DNA of 64,000 bases from Aquibacillus kalidii (GCF_014280935.1 NZ_JACLZI010000052.1:1-64000), one strand, 5' to 3'. Positions 53,604 through 63,466 are shown, counted from the stretch's first letter. Numbers and translations: made by a program. Notes: generated from the sequence alone by a model not told the origin.

Positions 53604-54503
53604 TTGAACGAACAGTTTAAAAGACCTAAAGATTTTGGTGAAGTGTTAGACCACACTTTCCGCTTAAGTAAAAAGCATTTTTCAAATTTCTTCTTAATAT
53701 TACTGATTGTAATGGGACCGATATTTTTAATCCAAGCCATTATTCAAATGGCTTCGGGTATGGATTTTATTGGATCAAATGTTACTTATTTTGATCAAAT
53801 TTTATCAGGATTAGACGGAACCGGAGAAGCTGTACCTACAACAAGTATAGGTGGGGACCTTCTAATTCTAGTATGTAGTGTTTTATTTTTTCCTGTAGCT
53901 GAAGCAGCAATATTTATCGCTATTAATCATATTAGAAACGGTCGTGAATTTTCAGTAGGTGGTGTCCTAAAAGATGCTTTTTCAAAATTCGGCTCTATAC
54001 TAGGAAGTAGCTTATTGTTTGGTTTAATCGTTTTCGGATTAATTATCGTTCCACTTATTATAGTAGTGATGACTACGGTTAGCTTAGCGTTTACCAATCC
54101 TTTTGCAGCGATTATAACAGGGATACTCCTATTCCTCGGTTGTTTTATAGGATTGGGTTTATTAATAACGAGATGGAGCTTTTATATTGGTGCAGTTGTA
54201 ATTGAGGGAGAAATGCCTGGTCTTGGACGCAGTTGGCAATTAACGAAAAAACGTACATGGTTTTCTTTTGGCTTATTTATTATTTTTTGGCTCATTACAC
54301 TATGTATTAGTGGTGCAATCGAAGCTGCACTAGGTTTCGTGCTAGGCAACGGTGTTTTGTTATTTCTAATTATAAATTTTGTTTCTGTATTTACTTCGTT
54401 AATTATGTTTGTAGGATATGCTGTAATATACTTTGACCTAAGGGTTAGGAATGATGCAGACGACTTAAAAGAAATGTTAGATGAATATAATGAAAAGGAA
54501 TAA
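53604..54503 (+). CDS. Multi-pass membrane protein heading the MoxR operon
   Basis: A 299-residue membrane protein. A cytoplasmic N-terminus (RPKDFGEVLDHTFRLSKKHF) is followed by six helices and a charged C-terminus (NDADDLKEMLDEY). The first ~25 residues match the start of the DUF7544/GlpQ-membrane-domain-like proteins that often precede MoxR operons in Bacillaceae. Start TTG after GGAGGACA. It opens a five-gene run through DUF58. Function unknown; probably a membrane partner of the MoxR complex. Confidence 0.7.
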   Translation: MNEQFKRPKDFGEVLDHTFRLSKKHFSNFFLILLIVMGPIFLIQAIIQMASGMDFIGSNVTYFDQILSGLDGTGEAVPTTSIGGDLLILVCSVLFFPVAEAAIFIAINHIRNGREFSVGGVLKDAFSKFGSILGSSLLFGLIVFGLIIVPLIIVVMTTVSLAFTNPFAAIITGILLFLGCFIGLGLLITRWSFYIGAVVIEGEMPGLGRSWQLTKKRTWFSFGLFIIFWLITLCISGAIEAALGFVLGNGVLLFLIINFVSVFTSLIMFVGYAVIYFDLRVRNDADDLKEMLDEYNEKE

Positions 54504-54541
54504 TTGGTGGTAATCCTTTAACTAGGTAGGTGATGGTCCAG

Positions 54542-55189
54542 TTGAACAATGAAGAGGCAAAACAGCAACTTGAATCAATCTTAAATAAACAGGAATACCA
54601 GGCTTATTATAAAAACCACGAATCCTTTATTGGAATGTGGTGGGATAGGGCAAAGGAATGGATAGGAGATCTGTTATCAGATTGGTTTCGTTCATTCGAG
54701 CCAACTAGTGGTGTATCAGAAGGTATATTAATGATCATTGTTATTGTCGCTATATGCCTAATCCTATTATTAGTAGTCTATCTATGGAAGAATGTTAGTC
54801 GAGCAAGGAAGTTTCGTGCTTCACCAATTCAAACCTTACATGAAATGGACTGGACATATGAAAGACATATTACGGAAGCGGAAAAATATGAAGAAAAAGG
54901 AAATTACACATTAGCAAGTAGACATATGTTTTTAGCGTTACTCTTGTTCCTTCATGAAAAAGAATGGTTAGAGGCTAAGATATGGAAAACGAATTGGGAT
55001 TATTATGAAGAATTAAGTAAAAGAGACCGAAGTCAGGCCGAGCAGTTTTTTGAGCTGACACTTTTGTTTGATGAGGCTACTTATGGTGAAAGAAACATTG
55101 AACGAGATGAACACCAACGTTATCGTTCTAGTATTCTAAATTTATTTATCCATAATCCAAGAATTAATCAGCAAGGGCAGGTGGATTAA
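54542..55189 (+). CDS. DUF4129 domain protein
   Basis: About 215 residues: one membrane helix (about residues 55-80) and a C-terminal DUF4129 region with LASRHMFLALLLFLHEKEWLE and ITAEKYEEKGNYT-like segments that give the family signature. TTG at 54542 follows AGGTGATGG with 6-8 bases; alternative starts at 54530 and 54533 are too close to the site. Domain architecture and position are typical of MoxR/DUF58 clusters. Function unknown. Confidence 0.75.
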   Translation: MNNEEAKQQLESILNKQEYQAYYKNHESFIGMWWDRAKEWIGDLLSDWFRSFEPTSGVSEGILMIIVIVAICLILLLVVYLWKNVSRARKFRASPIQTLHEMDWTYERHITEAEKYEEKGNYTLASRHMFLALLLFLHEKEWLEAKIWKTNWDYYEELSKRDRSQAEQFFELTLLFDEATYGERNIERDEHQRYRSSILNLFIHNPRINQQGQVD

Positions 55190-56347
55190 TTGGGAAAATA
55201 TAATTTCCAACCAAAAAAGTGGACAATGATTGGTGTTGTGTTACTTGCCTTTGTACTAATCAGTTTTTTCTCTTTTTCTCAGAATCCTAAAGTATATCCG
55301 GACTTTGTATCTACATCGCCGTCTCCAACTGGTACGAAAGCGATATATTCTTATTTAGAAGATAACCATTCCTCAGTAACACGATGGTCTCAAAGTCCGG
55401 ATAAACTTCCTTCAAATGAGGCAAAGCAATTACTGATTATGGTGGAACCATCTTTTGTAGAAGATACTAGTAAAGTGGAAAAATACGAAAAATTTATGAA
55501 GGCAGGAAATACGATTCTGTTATTTAAAGAAAATCCTAAAGGTTTTTTTGGTATTAATACAGAACCAGTTGTTGAATACTCACCACAATTGATAGAAAAA
55601 CCTATTTCTCTATTAAATCAGCAAGAAGAGCAAGTCTCTGCTGTGGTGAGCTCGCAATATAGGCTAGTTAAGCCTAAAAATGAAGAGATTGAATCGTTGT
55701 ATCAAGATGACAATGGTATAGTTGCTTTTGAAAAGTCATATGGAAAAGGATCCTTGATTGTTGCTGTAACTCCAGATTGGATGACAAATCAAACTATTCT
55801 AGATGCAGACCATTTGGATATTATCTTATCTTTATTAAACAATCAATATGGAGAAAGTAATCGGATCATTTTTGATGAGTATGTCCACGGACAAACGGAC
55901 AGTTATCTTGGTTGGAAGGTCTATCCGCAATACTTTTTAGTAACCTTGTTACAAGTTATCTTACTAACTATCCTATGGTTATGGTATAAAGGGAAAAGAT
56001 TTGGTGCGATTATTAATCCTAGAGAAGAGTTTGTTCGGTATAGTGACGAAAGACTAAAGGCGCTATCCATTTGGTATTTAAAAGCAAATAAATATCGAGA
56101 TTCTTTACTTGTTCAATCACAGTTTATAAGAATTAAGCTACAGGATAGATGGGGAATAAGTGCTAATAGAGATTGGTCGGAAATAACTGATTTATTAGCT
56201 AAAAAACTGAAGCGTCCTAACGCAGAAATTTTAACCTTCTACCATGATTTAAATAAAGTATTAGAACAACAAAACATTAGTAAACAAGAATATCTATTAT
56301 GGTCCAAAAAAATGGATCAATTTAGGGAAGAGGTGGAGCAAGCATGA
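55190..56347 (+). CDS. DUF4350 domain protein
   Basis: A 385-residue protein with an N-terminal membrane helix (about residues 10-30), a central soluble domain (about 35-235) of the DUF4350/GATase1-like fold (STSPSPTGTKAIYSYLEDN, MVEPSFVEDTSKVEKYEKFMKAGN), a second helix (about 245-270) and a cytoplasmic tail. TTG start is directly after the preceding stop. The MoxR start overlaps its end by 4 bases. Typical middle gene of such clusters; role unknown. Confidence 0.8.
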   Translation: MGKYNFQPKKWTMIGVVLLAFVLISFFSFSQNPKVYPDFVSTSPSPTGTKAIYSYLEDNHSSVTRWSQSPDKLPSNEAKQLLIMVEPSFVEDTSKVEKYEKFMKAGNTILLFKENPKGFFGINTEPVVEYSPQLIEKPISLLNQQEEQVSAVVSSQYRLVKPKNEEIESLYQDDNGIVAFEKSYGKGSLIVAVTPDWMTNQTILDADHLDIILSLLNNQYGESNRIIFDEYVHGQTDSYLGWKVYPQYFLVTLLQVILLTILWLWYKGKRFGAIINPREEFVRYSDERLKALSIWYLKANKYRDSLLVQSQFIRIKLQDRWGISANRDWSEITDLLAKKLKRPNAEILTFYHDLNKVLEQQNISKQEYLLWSKKMDQFREEVEQA

Positions 56348-57273
56348 GATCAGAATTATCTACATTGCTTAACAGGTACGATCAACGAATATTAGGTCAA
56401 AGTAAGAATATTAGAATGCTACTTTCAGCCGTACTTTCGGGCGGTCACGTATTGTTAGAGGGTGTACCAGGGACTGGAAAAACACAAATGGTACGAACTT
56501 TAGCTAGTCTGATAGGTGGCTCTTTTAATAGAATTCAGTTTACACCAGATCTACTACCAAGTGATATTACTGGAAGTACAATTTATAACATGAAAGATAG
56601 TTCTTTTCAAACCTTGAAAGGACCTATATTTTCAAACATATTGCTAGCAGATGAAATTAATCGTACGCCAGCCAAAACACAAGCAGCCTTATTAGAAGCA
56701 ATGGAGGAAAAACAAGTTACCATTCAAGGTAAAACTTATCTTCTGCCTGATGTATTCTTTGTTGTTGCTACACAGAATCCAATTGAATTTGAAGGTACAT
56801 ATCCACTGCCAGAGGCTCAACAAGATCGGTTTTTGTTTAAACTTTTAATTGACTTTCCTAGCTTTGAAGAGGAAGTTGCTGTGTTAAGGCAAGTGATTGA
56901 GAATACCTACGATGAATCACAAGTAGAGTCAGTTGTTGATTTAGACACTTTCTTGGAAATACGTAAAGAAATTAAAGCCGTTACGATTAGTGATACTGTG
57001 GTCCATTATATTATGGAATTAGTAAGAAAAACTAGGGATTCAGACTCTATTCGTGTCGGGGCAAGTACTAGAGCTGCTATATCAATCGGTAAAGCTGCAC
57101 AAGCTTGGGCCTATCTAGCAGAAAGAGACTATGTTACACCTGATGATATAAAAGTTGTCGCAAAACCAGGTCTTAGACACCGAATTCTTTTATCTCCGCA
57201 CACAGAATTGGAGGGGGCATCCATTGATCAAATCATTGAAGAACTGGTGGGGTCGATTCCTGTTCCGAGATAG
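56344..57273 (+). CDS. MoxR family AAA+ ATPase
   Basis: A 309-residue AAA+ chaperone-like ATPase. Walker A EGVPGTGKTQ is at residues 39-48, Walker B ILLADEINRTPAKTQAALLEAME near 98-120, and the MoxR-specific ATQNPIEFEGTYPLPEAQQDRF follows. MoxR proteins remodel partner proteins, usually one with a vWA domain; the adjacent DUF58 gene provides that partner. It overlaps DUF4350 by 4 bases and DUF58 by 50 bases, indicating tight coexpression. Confidence 0.93.
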   Translation: MRSELSTLLNRYDQRILGQSKNIRMLLSAVLSGGHVLLEGVPGTGKTQMVRTLASLIGGSFNRIQFTPDLLPSDITGSTIYNMKDSSFQTLKGPIFSNILLADEINRTPAKTQAALLEAMEEKQVTIQGKTYLLPDVFFVVATQNPIEFEGTYPLPEAQQDRFLFKLLIDFPSFEEEVAVLRQVIENTYDESQVESVVDLDTFLEIRKEIKAVTISDTVVHYIMELVRKTRDSDSIRVGASTRAAISIGKAAQAWAYLAERDYVTPDDIKVVAKPGLRHRILLSPHTELEGASIDQIIEELVGSIPVPR

Positions 57274-58585
57274 CGGTATATTACCAACTAAAAGATTATT
57301 AGTTAGCTATCTTGTACTCTCAGTACTTTTAATTATAGGTAGTCGGATTGGTGCTACCTCGTGGGAAGTTGTTTTTGGGGCGAACATTGTAGTTATTGGG
57401 ATTAGTTTTCTAGACCTATTTCTTTCGCCTAGTAAGAAAGAAATCAGCATAAAGCGAGTAATAAATAACGAGATAGAACGTGGGATACCTTATACCATTA
57501 ACCTATCGATAACAAATACTTCATCTAAGAAAGCTTACTTTCAACTGAAGGATGGGTTACCCGCTACTTTTAAGTCGACATTTCCTCTTGTTGGAGAAGT
57601 GGATAAGCAATCCACAGCGAAGAGCAGTTACACATTCGAAGCACTTGTTCGGGGGAAATACAACATTGAAAAATTGTATTTTAGGTACACAGGAGTATTA
57701 GGGTTATGGGAGAAACAAAAGACGTTTTCTTTAGAGCAAATAGTAAAGGTCATTCCTGATTTAACAGAAACGAAACAGTACTTGGAAAGTGCTCAAAAAT
57801 TTTTGTTGCATGAAGGAAGTAAAATTCGTAAGCACCAACAAGGTGTTGGTGAATTTGCGAAAATTAGAAATTATGTCGTTGGGGATGATCCGAGAAAAAT
57901 AAACTGGCGGCAAACAGCTAAACTACAAGAAGTAATGACTAACGAATATGAACCAGAGCATGGGAAGTATATTACTGTATTAATTGATTGTGGAAGAATG
58001 ATGGGTGCAGAATTAAGTAAAGTAAATCGCTTGGAGAAATCATTGGAGTCTGCAATAACTTTATGTGCTGCAGCTCTTCAGAATGGGGATTATGTTTCTG
58101 TACTTGCATTTGGTAAAGAAGTAAAAGTGTATGTTCGAGCTGCTAAAGGAATGGCACATTTACAAGAAATAATCCATGCTTTATATAATATTGATGTAGA
58201 AGCTTCAGAATCTAATTACACTTCTGTTTTTCAGTATTTACAAACGATGCAGAAAAAGAGAAGCTTTATTCTTTTGTTTAGTGATATACATACATTTTTA
58301 TATGAAGAAAGAGGGTTACAGTACTTGAAAAGGCTAAGAAGGCGTCATGTATTCTATATGATTGGGATTGAAGATGAATTGCTGCAGAAAAGAGTTAAAG
58401 AAAGATCGGTGAATGTTCAAGCAGCAATGTTGAAATCCGTTGCCCAGGAACAGTATCTATTCAAGCAAGAAGAAAAAATGAAATGGGAAAAACAGGGACT
58501 TCATTTAGTGGAAGCCCCTGAAGAAAAATTGGCAGTGACAGCTGTTTCTTATTATATTGATATCATGAATCGAGGTTTAATCTAG
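57224..58585 (+). CDS. DUF58 (vWA-like) protein
   Basis: A 453-residue protein with two N-terminal membrane helices (about residues 25-60), a beta-rich region, and the DUF58 signature DDPRKINWRQTAKLQEVMTNEYE (about 220-242) followed by a vWA-like domain. TTG at 57224, with GGAGGGGG 6 bases upstream, is the start; it lies inside the MoxR gene, a 50-base overlap. Partner of MoxR. Its 3' end overlaps the convergent SpoIIM-family gene by 23 bases. Confidence 0.88.
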   Translation: MIKSLKNWWGRFLFRDSGILPTKRLLVSYLVLSVLLIIGSRIGATSWEVVFGANIVVIGISFLDLFLSPSKKEISIKRVINNEIERGIPYTINLSITNTSSKKAYFQLKDGLPATFKSTFPLVGEVDKQSTAKSSYTFEALVRGKYNIEKLYFRYTGVLGLWEKQKTFSLEQIVKVIPDLTETKQYLESAQKFLLHEGSKIRKHQQGVGEFAKIRNYVVGDDPRKINWRQTAKLQEVMTNEYEPEHGKYITVLIDCGRMMGAELSKVNRLEKSLESAITLCAAALQNGDYVSVLAFGKEVKVYVRAAKGMAHLQEIIHALYNIDVEASESNYTSVFQYLQTMQKKRSFILLFSDIHTFLYEERGLQYLKRLRRRHVFYMIGIEDELLQKRVKERSVNVQAAMLKSVAQEQYLFKQEEKMKWEKQGLHLVEAPEEKLAVTAVSYYIDIMNRGLI

Positions 58586-59543
58586 TTCTTTTTTCAGATA
58601 GTACCTTACCGATCACCATGTATAGGATCAAGCCAACTACTGTTATAATTGCAACTAAATATTTGGCTTCTAGTGATATTTTGGCAGGTGTGATAAAACC
58701 CTCTATTACACCTGCCAAGACAAATAATGGAATCGTACCTAATAATAATTGTACGGAGCGTTTGGCTTGTTCTTTTAGTTGGTATATTCGCGAAAAATTA
58801 CCAGGGACAAATAATTTGTAACCCATTAAAAGACCTGCCCCACCAGCAATGAAAATAGCTGTTAATTCTATCATACCGTGTGGGACAATATAAGCCCAAA
58901 ATTCATATGTTTTATCGTAATGCCAGAAAAGTGCAGCCAGTGCTCCTACTAGGATTCCGTTATAAATTAACAAGTAAAACGTTAGAAGCCCAAAAGTTAT
59001 TCCACCAGCAAAAGCTAGGACAGCTACTTGTATGTTATTAGTCATAATACTAGCTGACATCAAGGAGGCGTCATTAGCTGAGTGTTCATTACTACCTAAA
59101 CGGTCAGGATCAACACTTTGAACCATATCTGCTGGAAGTATAGAATAGATATGTAACGGATCCTCGTAAACGGAGAAAAAGCTAGCTAAGCCACCAAATG
59201 TAAATAGGCACATGGCTATTATGATGAACTTCCACTGTTCTAAAAGTAGTCTAATAAATTTCGAACTTAAAAAGTGATATATTTGTTTAAAGCTTGATAC
59301 TTGGTCTTTGTAAAGTATGTTATGAGACTTAGAAACCAAGCCATTTAAATAGGCAGTGACCTCCTCATTTTGAAAATAGGTTTGGCTAAACGATAAATTT
59401 TGTGCAGCCTTTTGATAAAGGAGGTCAAAGGAATTAATATCGTTTTTGGATAGATGGCTTCTATGTTTGGAGAATGTATCGACTAATTGTTCCAGTTGCT
59501 TCCAGTCATTACGATTTTCTTTTACGAATTGTTTAATATTCAT
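58563..59543 (-). CDS. Stage II sporulation protein M family (SpoIIM-like) membrane protein
   Basis: A 326-residue protein: a helical N-terminal region (residues 1-110), then about five membrane helices. The SpoIIM-family core includes LLIYNGILVGALAALFWHY, the HGMIELTAIFIAGGAGL motif and VLAGVIEGFITP. True SpoIIM is about 215 residues and works with SpoIID and SpoIIP; this longer form is the kind found beside MoxR-DUF58-RDD genes. Start ATG at 59543 with AAGGAAG upstream. Its 3' end runs 23 bases into the DUF58 gene. Confidence 0.85.
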   Translation of the reverse strand: MNIKQFVKENRNDWKQLEQLVDTFSKHRSHLSKNDINSFDLLYQKAAQNLSFSQTYFQNEEVTAYLNGLVSKSHNILYKDQVSSFKQIYHFLSSKFIRLLLEQWKFIIIAMCLFTFGGLASFFSVYEDPLHIYSILPADMVQSVDPDRLGSNEHSANDASLMSASIMTNNIQVAVLAFAGGITFGLLTFYLLIYNGILVGALAALFWHYDKTYEFWAYIVPHGMIELTAIFIAGGAGLLMGYKLFVPGNFSRIYQLKEQAKRSVQLLLGTIPLFVLAGVIEGFITPAKISLEAKYLVAIITVVGLILYMVIGKVLSEKRTRLNLDS

Positions 59544-59673
59544 GTAAACACTTCCTTTAGGGAGAGTCATTTGCAAAGTTTAAAGTTGTTTTACAATCAT
59601 TATAGTTATTTTTTGGAAAAATAGAAACAGGTAATGTAAATAAAATATATATTATGGGAAAGGGGTTAAGTAG

Positions 59674-60477
59674 TTGTCACAGGAACAAATAAATATTAAA
59701 ACACCCGAATATGTCTCTTTGCAATTCAAATCTGCGGGGCTTGGCAGTCGTTCTGCAGCCTATTTATTTGATTTGCTCGTACTGTCAGTTGTTAATTTAA
59801 TAATTGTAATCTCTACTATATTAGTCATAAGTGGGGATTTTTCTCAATTTATCTTATTTGGTGATGTAGCCAATACTACACTTGCTATCATGATTATTTT
59901 ACTGTTTATAATAAATTGGGGTTACTTTTTTGTTTTAGAGTTTTTTTTCGGTGGGAAAACACTTGGTAAACGACTAATTGGCATTAGAGTCATACAAGAA
60001 AATGGTCACAGTATTACCCTCCTGTCTAGCTTTGTTCGTAACTTCTTACGTATAGTCGATTTTCTCCCTGCAAATTATTTTGTAGGAATGTTAATGGTAT
60101 TCTTCCACTCCAAGCACAAGAGATTAGGTGATTTGGTAGCAGGCACAATTGTAGTACATGAACGAAAAAGCAAAAAAGGTAAACAAACAGCAATAGATAA
60201 AGAAATTAGTCAAAGAGGGCTAACGAAAGATTATCTGCGACTAGAAGAGTGGCAAATAAAAGCTTTTAAAGAGAAAGATTGGAAATTAATAAAGACGTAC
60301 AGCAATCGTTTCCTTCAAATTCCTTTAATAGAGAAAAACAGTTTAACGAAACAAACTGCTCATATAACTTTGCAGAAGATTGGAATGCAGATGGAGAACA
60401 AAACCGAAACAGAATTGGAAAATATATTATTCGTTCTGTATTTATATCTTCAGGAAGAATGGGAATATGAACTTTAA
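59674..60477 (+). CDS. RDD family membrane protein
   Basis: A 267-residue protein. SRSAAYLFDLLVLSVVNLI, GKTLGKRLIGIRVI and KHKRLGDLVAGTIVVHE are the RDD signatures, within three or four membrane helices (about residues 25-150). The C-terminal 100 residues are cytoplasmic and charged. TTG start after GAAAGGGG. It is divergent from the SpoIIM-family gene, 130 bases away, and RDD-SpoIIM-MoxR-DUF58 linkage is common. Confidence 0.85.
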   Translation: MSQEQINIKTPEYVSLQFKSAGLGSRSAAYLFDLLVLSVVNLIIVISTILVISGDFSQFILFGDVANTTLAIMIILLFIINWGYFFVLEFFFGGKTLGKRLIGIRVIQENGHSITLLSSFVRNFLRIVDFLPANYFVGMLMVFFHSKHKRLGDLVAGTIVVHERKSKKGKQTAIDKEISQRGLTKDYLRLEEWQIKAFKEKDWKLIKTYSNRFLQIPLIEKNSLTKQTAHITLQKIGMQMENKTETELENILFVLYLYLQEEWEYEL

Positions 60478-60518
60478 AAAAGGTGCAACAGTTAGTTACT
60501 AGCTGTTTGCACCTTTTA
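60476..60518 (+). terminator. Intrinsic terminator of the RDD gene
   Basis: AAAAGGTGCAA-CAG and CTG-TTTGCACCTTTT form an imperfect stem, followed by ATAT. Confidence 0.8.
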
Positions 60519-60646
60519 TATGGCTTTATAAAGGAACTCAGTTGTAAATAATGTCGAAAAAAGTAATAAAATGATTATTTTTGTACATTTATTTAAAATA
60601 TTTATGTATAATTGAGAAAAGTTACTAGTCGAAAGGAAGAGATTAT

Positions 60647-61627
60647 ATGCAACCCAACAAACAACTTAGATTTATTTTAATCATATCCTTGGTTGCTATA
60701 TGTATAATTGCTGGCATTATATTATTTAAATCACTAGATATCTTAGAAAGGTTATATACAAGAGGAGTTGAAAAGGCGGAAGTTGTTATATTAACTTCAG
60801 ACGTAATAACTGACCAGAGTTGGGGGAGTTTGGCTTATAAAGGGAAATTAAAAATAGAAGAACAGTATCCAACAAACGTCACTCTACACAGTGAATTAAA
60901 AACTAGCAAATTAAAGGAAGAAATGATTAGTAAGGTTGTAGCCGGTAAACCAGATGTTATCATCGGACATGGAAGAGAGTTTTCTGCCTTTTTTGCTAAA
61001 GTAGCAACTAAATTTCCACATATTAATTTTGTGACTATTCATGGAAATGCGATTCATAGTAATCAATCTGTCTATACCTTTGATCAAGATCGAGTAGAGT
61101 ATATCGCTGGTATTATTGCAGGGATGAAGACAACTAGTAATAAAGTGGGTTTAATCGATGCATTTGAAGCTCGTGAAAAAAATACTGGATTCGAAAAAGG
61201 TCTTATGAAAAATAATCCACATAGTACGTTGGATTATCGAGTAGTCAACAGTAGAAATGATGGTGAAAAGGCACTTCAAATAGTAAAGGAAATGATAGAA
61301 TCTGGTGTGGATGTTGTATTTACAAAAGGAAATGGCTATAACAAGGATGTTGTTAACTATGCTAAAGAAAAGGGTATTTATGTGATTGGTTATTTAGAGG
61401 ACCAATCCTATATGGGAAGAGATATCGTACTTACTAGTGTGCAAAATGATGTTTCCCAAGCTTATGTTGTGTTAATGAAGGATTATTTTAGTGAAGAAGG
61501 GTTAAGTTCTGGCAAAAAAATGTTGGATCAAAGTGATGGTGTATATGAGCTAGCACCATTGGGCCCGATGTTCACAGAAGAAGAAAAGCAAATACTGCAA
61601 CCAGAAATTAAGAAGCTTAGTAAATGA
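60647..61627 (+). CDS. BMP/Med-type ABC substrate-binding-like protein
   Basis: A 326-residue periplasm-facing protein with an N-terminal membrane segment (about residues 9-26) and a two-lobe BMP (PnrA/Med) fold: VVILTSDVITDQSWGSLAYKG, KPDVIIGHGREFSAFF, YIAGIIAGMKTTSNKVGLI and GVDVVFTKGNGYNKDVV. Bacillus Med is a related lipoprotein that raises comK. A lipobox is imperfect (LVAIC with Ile before Cys), so it may be an uncleaved membrane anchor. It precedes the sensor kinase by 33 bases, without an ABC transporter. Possibly binds a nucleoside and signals. Confidence 0.78.
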   Translation: MQPNKQLRFILIISLVAICIIAGIILFKSLDILERLYTRGVEKAEVVILTSDVITDQSWGSLAYKGKLKIEEQYPTNVTLHSELKTSKLKEEMISKVVAGKPDVIIGHGREFSAFFAKVATKFPHINFVTIHGNAIHSNQSVYTFDQDRVEYIAGIIAGMKTTSNKVGLIDAFEAREKNTGFEKGLMKNNPHSTLDYRVVNSRNDGEKALQIVKEMIESGVDVVFTKGNGYNKDVVNYAKEKGIYVIGYLEDQSYMGRDIVLTSVQNDVSQAYVVLMKDYFSEEGLSSGKKMLDQSDGVYELAPLGPMFTEEEKQILQPEIKKLSK

Positions 61628-61660
61628 TATAGTCTTCCACAAAGATTGGAGAATTTGATT

Positions 61661-63466
61661 ATGAAATTGTTAAAACAGCATATGTCTTTTCGTAATCGGA
61701 TCTTAACAATTCTCCTTACGATTACGTTCATATTTAGTGTTTTTTCAATCATTCTGGTCTATACGATTAGTAATGTCACTAATATTACAAATGATATAAA
61801 AGAAAGAAATATACCAAGTCTAGTTTGGTTATCCTATTGGGAGAGGGAACTAGAGCTAAAAGAGAATATGGTATATGACTCTCTGGCCAATGACTTAAGC
61901 CAAGATTTTATTAGTGCATACCGAATTAAAACTAATGATGATGTGACTGTATTGAAACAAGATATCCCAGAATCACTTGAACATTTGGAACGGGAAGTTA
62001 AATTGTTAGATTTTTTAATAGTCAATGATGTTCAAGGATTGTTACAGTATGGTGATGTTGATGCAGCCGAAAAAGTATTAACTGAAAATTATTTACCAAA
62101 GTTAAATGATTTACAAAATCAAATCAAAAATGCTGGAAATATTGAATATGCAGAATTTAATGACAATACCGAAACTTATCCTTCTATTATTAAAACATCT
62201 ATTTGGTTGTTAATTAGTTTAATGTTAGGGTCAATTGTAATTTCTTTGTTTGCCTCTTATAGAATTAGCAAAAGTTTAACGAAACCGATTGATTCTATGA
62301 TAGAAAAAGTAAACAAGATTGCAAACGGAAATTATGGATTGACAGTAAGCAGTACGGAGCAAGTTGAATTACAAAGTTTAGCAAGTTCCATCAACCAGAT
62401 GTCCTTTAGTTTAAAACACTCTTTTCAAACAATACTACTGGATAAACTAAAAAGGGAGCAGATATTCGATTCTTTACCAGTCGGGATCATTACATATGAC
62501 AATCAGACAAGAGAATTTAGTGGAAATTCATTTGTATATGAACTGTTTTCGATACCAACCATTGAGAATCATTTATCTGCCCAGTTAGAGTTTATTAATA
62601 ACGATTCCTTAAAACCATTTTGGGATATTTTATATTCTGGACTTTCTTGTTTTAATAAAAAAATAAGGTATGAAAAAAACGGTAATACAAATTATTTACT
62701 AGTTTCCCAAACTGATTTAGTAGGTAGTGAAAATGAAGTAACAGGAAGAATTTTTTATTTTATTGATATTACAGAGACAGAGACACTAGAAAAACGGATG
62801 TACTTATCTGAAAAGCTTGCATTAATTGGGGAAATGGCTGCTTCTTCTGCTCATGAGATTCGTAATCCACTTACTGTTATTCATGGTTTTATTTCACTGA
62901 TGAATTCTACTATGAGAGAAGAAGATAAAGAGAAATTTCATGTGAATTTACTTCTAAAGGAGATTGATCGATTAAATTCTATAGTTGGAGAAATGCTATT
63001 AATGGCTAAGCCTAATCAACCCAAAAAAGAAAGTATAAGCTTAAAAGAAATTATGGATGATATCCTACCGCTGATAAAGAATTCATCTTTGTCAGATCAG
63101 ATAGAATTTAAACTAGATTTATCTCCTGCTATTATTCAAGTAGATTCTAAGCAGATGAAGCAAGTATTGTTAAACTTGATACGGAACAGTCGTGAAGCAC
63201 TTGAAGGCAAGGGGGAAATCTTAGTTAGGTCTAAGGTAATAAACAATATGTATTATATCTATCTGGAAGATGATGGTCCTGGCATTCCTGCTGAAATAAA
63301 GTCTTCTTTGTTTGAACCATTTTCAAGTTCCAAAGAAAGCGGTACGGGATTAGGTTTAAATATCGTGAAAAGAATCATTGAAAATCATGACGGCACGATT
63401 GAATTGGTAGATACATCGGAAAAGGGAACCAAGTTTCTAATTAAATTAAATATGAAAAATGGTTAG
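61661..63466 (+). CDS. Sporulation-type sensor histidine kinase (orphan)
   Basis: A 601-residue kinase: membrane helices at about 11-35 and 178-200 bound an outside domain of about 140 residues; HAMP (about 203-250); a PAS domain (about 265-370); HisKA with His398 in ASSAHEIRNPLTVIHG; HATPase_c with LLNLIRNSREAL, DDGPGIP and GTGLGLNIVKRI. This is the KinA-E layout. No response regulator lies beside it, so it may feed Spo0F. ATG at 61661 has GGAGA 8 bases before. It is cotranscribed with the Med-like gene. Confidence 0.9.
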   Translation: MKLLKQHMSFRNRILTILLTITFIFSVFSIILVYTISNVTNITNDIKERNIPSLVWLSYWERELELKENMVYDSLANDLSQDFISAYRIKTNDDVTVLKQDIPESLEHLEREVKLLDFLIVNDVQGLLQYGDVDAAEKVLTENYLPKLNDLQNQIKNAGNIEYAEFNDNTETYPSIIKTSIWLLISLMLGSIVISLFASYRISKSLTKPIDSMIEKVNKIANGNYGLTVSSTEQVELQSLASSINQMSFSLKHSFQTILLDKLKREQIFDSLPVGIITYDNQTREFSGNSFVYELFSIPTIENHLSAQLEFINNDSLKPFWDILYSGLSCFNKKIRYEKNGNTNYLLVSQTDLVGSENEVTGRIFYFIDITETETLEKRMYLSEKLALIGEMAASSAHEIRNPLTVIHGFISLMNSTMREEDKEKFHVNLLLKEIDRLNSIVGEMLLMAKPNQPKKESISLKEIMDDILPLIKNSSLSDQIEFKLDLSPAIIQVDSKQMKQVLLNLIRNSREALEGKGEILVRSKVINNMYYIYLEDDGPGIPAEIKSSLFEPFSSSKESGTGLGLNIVKRIIENHDGTIELVDTSEKGTKFLIKLNMKNG

